Positions 1 to 5,972 of a stretch of DNA of 13,456 nucleotides are shown here, one piece after another. A program made the translations under genes and the position numbers. The stretch lies in assembly GCA_035370465.1 (NCBI GenBank), contig DAOOVW010000011.1, positions 1 to 13,456 on the forward strand, given 5' to 3'. The notes under the pieces were generated by a model. The model was given only the letters and a program-made list of their open reading frames with translations. It did not search any database and was not told where the DNA came from. This DNA is from a bacterium. Lineage in GTDB: Bacteria > Ratteibacteria > UBA8468 > B48-G9 > JAFGKM01. Position 1 is the stretch's first letter, and each line of letters begins with the position of its first letter.

Positions 1-55
1 ATTTATTTTTATATTTTGTTTATTTTAACACTAAATTTTTTAATTGTAAATACAA

Positions 56-724
56 TTACAAAATTGTCTTAGCAATTGTAATAACAATTACATTTTTTGC
101 TCCTGCTTTTTTTAATATCTTTTTCAATTCATTTGTCGTTGCTCCTGTTGTAAAAACATCATCAACAAGTAAAATTTTTTTATCCTTTATTGAAGATGTT
201 TTTCTTACTTTAAATGTATTTAAAACATTTTTTTCTCTTTCTGAACCACTTAGTTCTACCTGTGATGGAGTATTTTTTGTCTTAACAACCCCATCTATCA
301 ATACATCTTTGCCAAATAATTTTCCTAAATAAACAGAAATAATTGCTGATTGGTTAAAAGTTCTTGAAAACTCTTTTTTCCAATGAAGAGGAACAGGAAT
401 AATTAAATCAAATTCAGGTATTTTTTCTTTTAAATTATCATATACAAAAAGGGCAAGTTTCTTTCCATAAAATTTCTTTTTACCATACTTAAATTTATGT
501 ATTGCATTTTTTATAGGACCTTCATAAGCAGCAACATGATAAAATAAAGTGTCTGAGTTTTGATAAAAAATAATTTCTTTCTCACAATTTTGGCAAAATC
601 CATACTTACTCAACTTTTCCTTTTTGTCGCATCCATAACATTTTTGGTCCTGAAATAAATTTAAAAATAGACATAAGGCATTGTTTGTCTTACAATAAAT
701 TGTATGAAAAAACAACTTAAACAT
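56..724 (-). CDS. comF: ComF family phosphoribosyltransferase-like protein
   Basis: A 222-residue protein with the ComF layout. An N-terminal four-cysteine zinc-ribbon-like element (C29, C32, C44, C47) is followed by a type I phosphoribosyltransferase fold. Around residues 106-126 it has DLIIPVPLHW and a following FNQS, the family's VPVPLH...FNQ signature. Near residues 184-200, ILLVDDVFTTGATT is the PRPP-binding loop. Known family members are cytoplasmic and needed for DNA uptake in naturally competent bacteria; many copies occur outside competence operons, so the role here is open. The ATG at 724 is preceded by GGAG eight bases upstream, which supports this start even though the first 21 bases overlap the divergent lptF-like gene. 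Residues 1-25 are longer than I would expect before the zinc ribbon, but no later start codon fits. Family assignment is secure; function is not. Confidence 0.9.
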   Translation of the reverse strand: MFKLFFHTIYCKTNNALCLFLNLFQDQKCYGCDKKEKLSKYGFCQNCEKEIIFYQNSDTLFYHVAAYEGPIKNAIHKFKYGKKKFYGKKLALFVYDNLKEKIPEFDLIIPVPLHWKKEFSRTFNQSAIISVYLGKLFGKDVLIDGVVKTKNTPSQVELSGSEREKNVLNTFKVRKTSSIKDKKILLVDDVFTTGATTNELKKILKKAGAKNVIVITIAKTIL

Positions 725-1756
725 ATTTATATCTCCAAAGAGTTTTTTATAAATTTTATCATATCATTTTTAATTTTCACCTTTATTTTTCTCATAAATG
801 GTATTTTTAAAGCAATAGAAATTATTATTAAAGGTGCTTCCTTTTTTTCAGTAGTTAAAGTTCTTATTTATTTTTTCCTTTCTTCATTACCATATATTTT
901 TCCTTTAACCCTTTTAAGTTCTTCAACATCTGTCTTTTCAAGATTAACTCATGACAGAGAAATCCAGATATTTTCATTTTCTGGAATAAATCCCCTTATT
1001 CTTACAAAAAATCTTTTAATTTTTGCTGTTTTATGTTCTATTTTACTTATTTATTACAATTTACTTATATTTCCATCTATTAAATATCAAAGTAGAAAAA
1101 CAATTTATAATTTAACTGCAAAAAATCCTATTGCCTTTTTTCAACCAAAAACAATTATAAATGATTTTCCTGATTTTTCTATATATATTGGTGATTTATC
1201 AAAGGACTTAAACTTTAAAAACCTTTCTATTATACAGAAAAGTGACAAAATAACACTTTTTATAAAAGCAGAAGAAGGTAAAATAAATTATGTACCAGAA
1301 ACAAATAACATAATTTTTTTAATGAAAAATGGATTTATAACATCTCAGGCATCAAATAAAATCTCAAAATTGGACTTTTCCGAATATACCTTTCATATTG
1401 AACTTCCAGAAAGTTTTTCATTTAAAGAACCACAAAAAAAATTATCAGAATTGCCTCTATCTCAATTAAAAATTAAAAATAATATTGATGCAAATATTGA
1501 AATAAATGAAAGAATCTCTTTTGGAATTACACCTTTAATTTTTGTTTTTCTTGGAATTGGTATAGGAATGAAATTAAAAAATAAAAGCAGGGTCTTATGT
1601 ATTGGAGTAGCAGGAGCAACAAGTTTATTTTTCTTTTTATTTTTGATTTTAGGAGAAATTATTGCTAAAAAATTAAATTTTAGTTTGTTTGTCTATTTAC
1701 CTGTTCTTATTTTCACCTTTATAACATATTATTTAAATAAGTTTTCAGTTAGATAA
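704..1756 (+). CDS. lptF: LptF/LptG (YjgP/YjgQ) family permease, LptF-like
   Basis: A 350-residue inner-membrane protein with the six-helix LptF/LptG layout. Hydrophobic segments lie near residues 15-35, 50-75 and 101-124, then a polar domain of about 140 residues (125-265, the periplasmic beta-jellyroll position), then segments near 272-291, 296-320 and 325-345. The REIQIFSFSGI stretch after the second helix matches the conserved cytoplasmic coupling region (ElxalxxxGis) of the family. In known systems LptF and LptG pair with the LptB ATPase and LptC to extract lipopolysaccharide from the inner membrane. A second family member follows at 1910, so the pair is probably LptF then LptG. No Shine-Dalgarno is visible before the ATG at 704; the start is chosen because the protein begins in the family manner. 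Its first 21 bases overlap comF. Confidence 0.88.
   Translation: MKKQLKHIYISKEFFINFIISFLIFTFIFLINGIFKAIEIIIKGASFFSVVKVLIYFFLSSLPYIFPLTLLSSSTSVFSRLTHDREIQIFSFSGINPLILTKNLLIFAVLCSILLIYYNLLIFPSIKYQSRKTIYNLTAKNPIAFFQPKTIINDFPDFSIYIGDLSKDLNFKNLSIIQKSDKITLFIKAEEGKINYVPETNNIIFLMKNGFITSQASNKISKLDFSEYTFHIELPESFSFKEPQKKLSELPLSQLKIKNNIDANIEINERISFGITPLIFVFLGIGIGMKLKNKSRVLCIGVAGATSLFFFLFLILGEIIAKKLNFSLFVYLPVLIFTFITYYLNKFSVR
733..736 (-). promoter_or_regulatory. Ribosome binding site of the comF-like gene
   Basis: GGAG on the minus strand, eight bases before the ATG at 724. It lies inside the coding region of the divergent lptF-like gene and decides the start that makes the two genes overlap. Confidence 0.5.
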
Positions 1757-1808
1757 TTTGAACAGTTTGGCAGAATTGGTACTTCCCACTTTGAAAAAGT
1801 TAAGATAA

Positions 1809-1841
1809 AAGAACCTGGTTCTCACAGAGAACCGGGTTCTT
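1809..1841. terminator. Strong 15-bp hairpin between the two lpt genes
   Basis: Arms 1809-1823 and 1827-1841 pair over 15 positions (one G-U in RNA) around the three-base loop ACA. Each arm is itself nearly palindromic (AGAACC-N-GGTTCT), so the element is two tandem 13-base palindromes. The GC-rich stem contrasts with the AT-rich surroundings. It is followed by TGAAAAAATAA, not a T-tract, on the plus strand; on the minus strand it is followed by TTTTATCTTA, a weak T-tract. It could be an attenuator or mRNA-end stabiliser between lptF and lptG, or a small repeat element. Calling it a terminator is tentative. Confidence 0.45.
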
Positions 1842-1872
1842 GAAAAAATAAGATAACGGGGAATTTTAAAAA

Positions 1873-1901
1873 TTGTCGCTTTTGTGCTTTAAAAATATTA
1901 T
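1873..1901 (+). promoter_or_regulatory. Possible sigma70-type promoter for the lptG-like gene
   Basis: TTGTCG at 1873-1878 and TATTAT at 1896-1901, 17 bases apart. Transcription would start at or within a few bases of the ATG at 1910, giving a leaderless or nearly leaderless message, consistent with the missing Shine-Dalgarno. In DNA this AT-rich such matches are common, so the call is weak. Confidence 0.25.
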
Positions 1902-1909
1902 TTGATAAA

Positions 1910-2926
1910 ATGGTAAAAATAAAATATATTCTTTTTAATTTTTTTAAGTTATTTTTAATTTCTTCTTTATGCCTTCTTTCTTTATTTTTTATAATCCAGA
2001 TTCTTGAGGACTTACCAGATATAATTTCAGGAAGCCAAAAATTTTTATTATCAAATTATATTCTTACACTTCCTTCTTCATTTGTTCTCATTTCTCCTCT
2101 TATAACCCTTCTTTCTGGGATGTTTTTTGTTTCCGAGATGGTAAAGGCAAATGAAATAAAAATATTTGAAATATCAGGGATAAATTCATTAAAAATTTTC
2201 TCTATGTTTCTTTTTGCCTCATTAATAATAAGTTCATTTACATTTTATATAAAAAATTATGTTGTCCCAAAAACCATAAAAGGAAATGAATATCAAACAT
2301 CAATTTCTTTTTCATCCCCTTCATTTCTTTTCAAATCAGACAGGTATGAGAAAGATGGAAAATTTATAAATATAGAGATTTCAATAATTTTAGAAGATGG
2401 TAGTATAACTTCAATAAGAGCAAAAGAAGGAATTGAGAAGGAGAAAAATCTCTGGACATTTAAAGAAGGAAAATTCTACTTAATTGATAAAAATACAAAT
2501 TTAAAAAAAGAAGAAAATTTTAATTCAAAAACATTTGAATTACCAATAACATCTGAAATTTTGTTAGTTGCTGGTAAAAACCCGGATTCAATTTTTATAA
2601 ATCAACTAAAAAGCACAATAAAGGAATTGAAAAAAATGGGATTTTCGCCATTTTTATTAGAAACATATTTTAATGAGAAAATTGCATATCCCTTACTTAA
2701 TCTTTTTATTCTTTTTGCTATTTTCCCATTTTTTCTTAGTAAACAGAAAATTACGAGATTTCTTGTTTTAAGTTTAACAATTGTTATTGGATTTTTAAGT
2801 TATGGGATTTATTCATTTCTTATAGCACTATCAAAATCAGGTAAAATCCCACCTTTTTTTGGTTGTTGGGGACTACATCTTTTTGTTTTTATATCTTTTC
2901 TCTTTACCCTATTCAAATTCAGATAG
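1910..2926 (+). CDS. lptG: LptF/LptG (YjgP/YjgQ) family permease, LptG-like
   Basis: A 338-residue membrane protein of the same family as its upstream neighbour. Hydrophobic segments lie near residues 8-30, 48-75 and 95-115, then a polar, beta-rich domain (about 118-250), then segments near 258-277, 282-307 and 318-337. NEIKIFEISGI at about 81-91 is the conserved loop after helix 2. The ILEDLPDIIS...YILTLPSSFVLISPLITLLSG run resembles LptG more than LptF, but LptF/LptG assignment by eye is not certain. Expected role: inner-membrane half of the LptB2FG transporter that moves lipopolysaccharide toward the outer membrane. It lies 153 bases after lptF, behind a strong hairpin, so it may be separately transcribed. 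No Shine-Dalgarno is seen before the ATG. It is followed by a non-coding, degraded interval. Confidence 0.85.
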   Translation: MVKIKYILFNFFKLFLISSLCLLSLFFIIQILEDLPDIISGSQKFLLSNYILTLPSSFVLISPLITLLSGMFFVSEMVKANEIKIFEISGINSLKIFSMFLFASLIISSFTFYIKNYVVPKTIKGNEYQTSISFSSPSFLFKSDRYEKDGKFINIEISIILEDGSITSIRAKEGIEKEKNLWTFKEGKFYLIDKNTNLKKEENFNSKTFELPITSEILLVAGKNPDSIFINQLKSTIKELKKMGFSPFLLETYFNEKIAYPLLNLFILFAIFPFFLSKQKITRFLVLSLTIVIGFLSYGIYSFLIALSKSGKIPPFFGCWGLHLFVFISFLFTLFKFR

Positions 2927-2947
2927 GGATTAAAATAATTAACTACT

Positions 2948-2992
2948 TTACTTATATTTTTTAAAAACTACCTTTATTCCTTCTCTCCACTT
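2948..2992 (-). pseudogene. C-terminal scrap of a methyltransferase-like gene (left copy)
   Basis: On the minus strand the frame ending in TAA at 2948 reads KWREGIKVVFKKYK. This resembles the PWREGIKAVFLKE tail of the better preserved scrap at 4658-4807. A stop codon lies in frame two codons upstream of the matching part, so nothing more of the gene survives. The exact nucleotide match to the right copy is 19 bases, plus a one-mismatch extension. Too short to classify alone; the call rests on the right copy. Confidence 0.35.
2963..2989 (-). repeat. Direct repeat, left copy (partner at 4679-4705)
   Basis: Nineteen bases (2971-2989, CCTTTATTCCTTCTCTCCA on the plus strand) recur exactly at 4687-4705. 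Seven further bases upstream (AAAAACT) also match across a single A/G difference at 2970/4686. Both copies have the same orientation and lie on either side of the toxin-antitoxin interval. Both encode the WREGIK tail of a probable methyltransferase on the minus strand, so shared ancestry of coding sequence is the likelier explanation than a transposition footprint. Confidence 0.6.
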
Positions 2993-3070
2993 TTATAAAC
3001 CAACTGAAATAGCAGATATTAACAAAACTGATTTGAGAGTTCTTCAAAACCATTTGTTGTATTGAGGATT

Positions 3071-3493
3071 CTAATTCTTTTCTATAAATTGATTTATGTA
3101 ATTTATGAAATTGTAGAAATCATCTAAGTGCTTATGCAAAATCTCATAAATTTTGGTCAGGTCTATATCAACATATTCATGAACTAAAATATTTCTTAAT
3201 CCAGCCATTCCACGAATTTTTTTACTAAATTCTATTGGAATTATATTCTTTTCTCCTAATTTGTCTATAATGTCTACATAGTCTTAAATTTGGTTTTCAT
3301 TCAGTGTAGCTAAAATATGATTGCCTACATCAATGAGCACCTGAATAGAAAGTTGTAAACCATGACAGATTATCCATTGTTTGCTTAAAGATGAAGAAAA
3401 CTCTTCAAAAGATATGCTTTTGGATTTTTCTAATTCTTTTAGATACCGCTTTAACTCTTTAAATTTCTCTTTAATTATTTCTTTGTCAATCAC
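3071..3493 (-). pseudogene. hepT: HepT-like HEPN toxin, split by an in-frame TAA
   Basis: The minus-strand frame from GTG at 3493 gives 69 residues to a TAA at 3284-3286. The same frame then continues without a shift for 70 more residues to TAG at 3071, about 139 residues in all, the usual HepT length. The downstream half contains RNILVHEY (R100, H105, Y107 counting through the stop), the RX4HXY ribonuclease motif of HEPN toxins; the upstream half has the N-terminal helices. As written, the product is a 69-residue peptide without the catalytic motif, so the toxin is predicted inactive. TAA ends lptF and other genes here, so recoding is unlikely. GTG overlaps the mntA TGA by four bases (GTGA) and has AGGAG five bases upstream. 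In known systems HepT cleaves RNA and is silenced by MntA modifying the motif tyrosine. A sequencing error remains possible. Confidence 0.85.
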
Positions 3494-3894
3494 TTATTCT
3501 CCTGTTGTTTTATAAACTGCCTAAAATCAGCATATTTATTGATAGTATTAACTTGAAATTGGATACGATTCTTTTCGTTTTTAGAGTAAATAACCTTGCC
3601 AAAATATAAAACTCTATGTTTAAGTAAAGTATTCGCATCATTAAGAATAACTAAATCTATATTATTTGTTTTCAGTAATTTAATTAAATCTGTTAATATC
3701 TCTGCTTTATATCCATATCTATATGATTGCTCATTAATTTGTCCTTTGTCCACTATTATACCTATATCAATATCGCTAAGAACATTATCTTTTTCTTGTG
3801 CTACTGAACCAAAAACATAAGCAACTTCTATTTCCGGGTGTTTTTGAAAATACTCTTTTAGAATTGTCTTAATTTCATTTACACTTTTTCTCAT
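3490..3894 (-). CDS. mntA: MntA-type minimal nucleotidyltransferase antitoxin
   Basis: A 134-residue minimal nucleotidyltransferase. The sequence VFGSVAQEKDNVLSDIDIGI holds the full GSX10DXD signature (G29, S30, D41, D43), and IDLVILND near residues 79-86 supplies the likely third acidic position (D80). In the characterised MntA/HepT pair, MntA uses ATP to add AMP units to the tyrosine of HepT's RX4HXY motif and so blocks its RNase activity. The gene lies directly upstream of hepT with a four-base overlap, the standard order. Here the antitoxin is intact while its toxin is broken, so selection to keep it is probably relaxed. No clear Shine-Dalgarno precedes the ATG. It sits 39 bases after the DUF433 gene and may share its transcript. 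Confidence 0.9.
   Translation of the reverse strand: MRKSVNEIKTILKEYFQKHPEIEVAYVFGSVAQEKDNVLSDIDIGIIVDKGQINEQSYRYGYKAEILTDLIKLLKTNNIDLVILNDANTLLKHRVLYFGKVIYSKNEKNRIQFQVNTINKYADFRQFIKQQENK
3499..3503 (-). promoter_or_regulatory. Ribosome binding site supporting the hepT GTG start
   Basis: AGGAG on the minus strand, five bases before the GTG at 3493 and inside the end of mntA. It supports GTG as the true start and coupled translation. Confidence 0.7.
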
Positions 3895-3933
3895 TTTCTA
3901 ATATCAACTTGTCGTTTTATATACAGAAATAAC

Positions 3934-4146
3934 TTATTCCTCTTCAATAACTTTTTCTGCATAAAGAAATGCTGCCCTTATATCTTCTTTTTTTAGACAG
4001 GGGTATTCTTTAAGAATATCCTTCTCTTTCCAGTTTTGAGCGACCAATTTAACAATTAATTCAACAGGAATACGTGTCATATGGATAATTGGTTTGCCTA
4101 ATAAAATTTTTGGATTTATTTCTATTCTATTCATAAAATTTTCCAT
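3934..4146 (-). CDS. DUF433 family protein (likely antitoxin component)
   Basis: A 70-residue protein matching the DUF433 pattern: NRIEINPKILLGKPII near residues 6-21, then TRIPVELIVKLVAQ, then ILKEYPCLKKEDIRAAFLYA near 44-63. The usual GTRIPV is HMTRIPV here. The family is a small helix-turn-helix-like fold, commonly encoded directly upstream of a PIN-like DUF5615 protein and regarded as the antitoxin of that pair. No DUF5615 gene is present; the next gene on the same strand is mntA. It may be an orphan left after loss of its partner, or a recruited regulator. The ATG at 4146 has GAGGG five bases upstream; the family-like start MNRIEINP is the internal Met 5, but the ribosome site favours 4146. 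Confidence 0.85.
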   Translation of the reverse strand: MENFMNRIEINPKILLGKPIIHMTRIPVELIVKLVAQNWKEKDILKEYPCLKKEDIRAAFLYAEKVIEEE

Positions 4147-4151
4147 TATTT

Positions 4152-4156
4152 CCCTC
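4152..4156 (-). promoter_or_regulatory. Ribosome binding site of the DUF433 gene
   Basis: GAGGG on the minus strand, five bases before the ATG at 4146. It picks that ATG over the internal Met at codon 5. Confidence 0.65.
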
Positions 4157-4175
4157 TATATTAAAATTAGGTTCT

Positions 4176-4187
4176 GCCAAATTTGGC
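4176..4187. promoter_or_regulatory. 12-bp palindrome upstream of the DUF433 gene
   Basis: GCCAAATTTGGC is a perfect 12-base palindrome about 30 bases upstream of the DUF433 start. The position suits an operator through which a toxin-antitoxin product could control its own promoter. This is inference from position only; it may equally be part of the repeat-rich interval. Confidence 0.35.
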
Positions 4188-4248
4188 TAAGTATTTTAAG
4201 TGGTTTTTCCCTGGTTTTAGAGCCGTTTTTACGGTACTCTGGGTTTTC

Positions 4249-4460
4249 TTAAATCCCCCTCTCCTTAATCTCCCCTGCCCCCACCTACAAACAACGGCGG
4301 GACTTACAGCCCGAGAATAAGAAATGGACCCCTTCCCTTTCCTTTTGCCCCTTCCTTTGACAAAGGAAGGTGGGGATGGATTTGTATTAAATCCCCCTCA
4401 ATCCCCCTTTTTCAAAGGGGGATGTAGTAATTCTCCCCTTGGTAAAGGGGAGTTAGTGGG
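4249..4460. repeat. Cluster of C-rich/G-rich intergenic hairpin repeats
   Basis: Three hairpins stand in a row: arms 4350-4359/4361-4370 (CCTTCCTTTG, one-base loop), 4401-4410/4414-4423 (ATCCCCCTTT, three-base loop) and 4433-4440/4445-4452 (CTCCCCTT, four-base loop). TTAAATCCCCCTC occurs at 4249-4261 and again at 4387-4399, so the left part (4249-4300) looks like a degraded copy of the right part. The AATCCCCCT...AAAGGGGGAT style is a common dispersed intergenic repeat in many bacterial genomes. No coding potential is seen. The GC content is far above that of the flanks. Confidence 0.75.
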
Positions 4461-4581
4461 AATGTTTATTTTCTATCTCTTTCTTGACACTACTTAAAAT
4501 TATACAGCAAAAATAAAATATTATCAAGGATTTTGAACTATATCCCGGTATCTTATTGCTAATTCCCATTTATATTTTCGC

Positions 4582-4650
4582 CACAGAGACAATAAGCACA
4601 ATTTTTCCCCGTTGTGCTTAGTCCAACAAAATTACATCCATACCTCTGTG
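4582..4650. repeat. Nested inverted repeat of the CACAGAG type
   Basis: Outer arms CACAGAG (4582-4588) and CTCTGTG (4644-4650) enclose inner arms TAAGCACAA (4593-4601) and TTGTGCTTA (4612-4620), with GAC/GTC (4588-4590/4621-4623) able to extend the inner stem past a two-base bulge. The inner loop is ten bases. CACAGAGACA-type intergenic repeats are widespread in bacterial genomes, so this is probably a repeat remnant rather than a dedicated RNA. It ends just before the methyltransferase scrap at 4658. Confidence 0.55.
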
Positions 4651-4657
4651 TAATACC

Positions 4658-4807
4658 CTATAAATTGGTCTCTTTCAAAAAAACTGCCTTTATTCCTTCT
4701 CTCCATGGGAATCTGAAAAAACTCCCTTTATAAATAAATCCACTTTTTTCACATATCTGTTTTAATGTTTTTAGAGAAAAATAAAAAAGATGTTCTGGTA
4801 TGCTCAA
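4658..4807 (-). pseudogene. C-terminal fragment of a class I SAM methyltransferase-like gene (right copy)
   Basis: The minus-strand frame ending in TAG at 4658 reads about 49 residues: LSIPEHLFYFSLKTLKQICE, then KSGFIYKGSFFRFPWREGIK, then AVFLKETNL. EHLFYFSLKTLKQICEKSGF is the typical late segment (strand 6/helix region) of Methyltransf_23-type SAM methyltransferases. A stop codon lies in frame immediately upstream at 4808-4810, and no methyltransferase N-terminus or start is present, so only the tail of a gene survives. It cannot encode an active enzyme. It lies just upstream of the glycosyltransferase operon, on the opposite strand. Its final part matches the left scrap at 2948-2992 over an exact 19 bases. 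Confidence 0.55.
4679..4705 (-). repeat. Direct repeat, right copy (partner at 2963-2989)
   Basis: The exact 19-base core is at 4687-4705, with the one-mismatch extension into AAAAACT (4679-4685) on its left. It has the same orientation as the left copy and lies inside the methyltransferase scrap. Confidence 0.6.
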
Positions 4808-4835
4808 TTAATTATTTAGAAATATTTTGGGATTT

Positions 4836-4863
4836 TTTACAAAATATAAAATTTTGATATAAT
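4836..4863 (+). promoter_or_regulatory. Sigma70-type promoter of the glycosyltransferase operon
   Basis: TTTACA at 4836-4841 and a perfect TATAAT at 4858-4863 with a 16-base spacer. Transcription would begin near 4870, about 24 bases before the ATG at 4894. It sits at the expected place for the five-gene plus-strand operon. No Shine-Dalgarno is seen in the short leader. Confidence 0.6.
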
Positions 4864-4893
4864 TTAAAATTATTATAAATTTAAATTATTCTT

Positions 4894-5955
4894 ATGATAA
4901 AAATAAATATTATTCTCAATATAGGGAAAAAACCAAGTGGAGCAGGAAGGCCAATAATTGAATTTTCTAATCAGTTATATAAAAACAACTCTGTTGTAAT
5001 TTATAAACCATTTAACCCAGAATATAAAAAAGGGGTAGAGTATAAGTTTAGAGAAATAATTGGATATATTTTAAAAGGGAGAGAGTATAAACAAAAATGG
5101 ATTGAGTGCAAACCAAAGGTTTTTATTATTCCCAAGTGCAAAGAAAAATTTATTAGGGATGCTGACATTTTATTTTTTCGTTCACCAAAATTTTTAGAAG
5201 AAATAGGACATTTTTCTTTATCTAAGGGAAAAAAAGTAATGAGGGTTTCTGACATATTTTTTGCTTTAAATCCACCAAAGAATATTCCTTCCGATATTTA
5301 TATAATTACATCTTCAACAATGGTTAAATCATTACTCCAGCAGAAATTTCCTGATAAAAGAATTTTTCTTGTAGTTAATGGGGTTAATCTTAATTTTTTT
5401 GGTTTTCCAGAAAGAAAACCAATTTTTAATGGAAGAATAGGGATGGTTTATTATTCAGGAAAAAACCCCGAACATAAAGGAATGGAAGATGGTTTCTGGG
5501 TTATGAACATGTTAAAAGAGAAATATCCTTCATTAGAATTTTATCTATTGGGCTGGGAAAAAGAGAAAAAAATTCCCCCATTTGTAAAATTTACAGAAGG
5601 ATTAACTTCAGAAAAAGTAAGAGAATTTTATAGACAAATTGATATTCTTATTTACCCAAGTAAATTAGATGCATGCCCAAATCCACCTATGGAAGGTATG
5701 GCAAGTAAATGTGCAGTAATTACCACAAATGTAGGAGGAATTGCAGATTTTGTTATTCCTGGCGTAACAGCCCTTGTGAATGAACCAGGGGAAAAAGCAG
5801 AAATGCTTAAAAACGCTATTGCCTTAATTGAAAATAAAAAACTCTGGGAAAAAATTTCAAATGCTGGATATGAAAAAATAAAAGAATTTAGTTATGAAAA
5901 ACAAGGGCAGAAATTGGAAAATGTATTTTTACAGATTTTAAATGACAAAAATTAA
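4894..5955 (+). CDS. GT4-type glycosyltransferase (GT-B fold), first gene of the operon
   Basis: A 353-residue cytoplasmic or membrane-associated GT-B enzyme that would transfer a sugar from a nucleotide donor to a growing surface glycan. The N-terminal acceptor domain starts with MIKINIILNIGKKPSGAGRP, including the glycine-containing loop GAGRP (about 16-20). The C-terminal donor domain holds VVNGVNLNFF (about 160-169), a HKGMEDGF segment near 194-201, and the nucleotide-sugar site CPNPPMEGMASKCAVI followed by TTNVGGIADFV (about 261-287). The GT4 E-X7-E pair is D259-X7-E267 here, and the usual GGIPE is GGIAD. Donor and acceptor cannot be predicted. It follows a good promoter and is followed after 17 bases by another GT4 gene. 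The ATG lacks a Shine-Dalgarno. Confidence 0.88.
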   Translation: MIKINIILNIGKKPSGAGRPIIEFSNQLYKNNSVVIYKPFNPEYKKGVEYKFREIIGYILKGREYKQKWIECKPKVFIIPKCKEKFIRDADILFFRSPKFLEEIGHFSLSKGKKVMRVSDIFFALNPPKNIPSDIYIITSSTMVKSLLQQKFPDKRIFLVVNGVNLNFFGFPERKPIFNGRIGMVYYSGKNPEHKGMEDGFWVMNMLKEKYPSLEFYLLGWEKEKKIPPFVKFTEGLTSEKVREFYRQIDILIYPSKLDACPNPPMEGMASKCAVITTNVGGIADFVIPGVTALVNEPGEKAEMLKNAIALIENKKLWEKISNAGYEKIKEFSYEKQGQKLENVFLQILNDKN

Positions 5956-5972
5956 CTTTATAAAGAGAAAAA

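Noticed and set aside
41..58. 8-bp AT-only inverted repeat TAATTGTA/TACAATTA overlapping the comF stop, considered as a terminator
   Set aside because: On the minus strand it is followed by an A-run rather than a T-run, and the stem is entirely A/T apart from one G-C pair per arm, so it is too weak to call.
1766..1775. TTTGGCAGAA shared between the lptF-lptG gap and, on the opposite strand, 4172-4181 as a dispersed repeat
   Set aside because: A 10-base match within 13 kb of AT-rich DNA is expected by chance, and the flanking sequences do not align.
3000..3065. Plus-strand open stretch of about 21 codons between the methyltransferase scrap and hepT, considered as a gene fragment
   Set aside because: No recognisable family, no start or ribosome site, and too short to distinguish from chance.
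3284..3286. TAA in hepT as a recoded or read-through codon
   Set aside because: TAA is used as the ordinary stop of lptF, fkbM, DUF433 and comF here, and no selenocysteine- or pyrrolysine-like context applies to TAA.
4484..4519. Perfect TTGACA (4484-4489) as a -35 box
   Set aside because: No -10 element lies at 16-18 bases; the candidates TATACA and TAAAAT are at 11 and 24 bases, and no gene follows on that strand for about 400 bases.
4200..4700. CRISPR array or structured RNA gene in the repeat-rich gap
   Set aside because: The repeats are not evenly spaced, differ in sequence, and no cas gene or tRNA/rRNA-like fold is visible.
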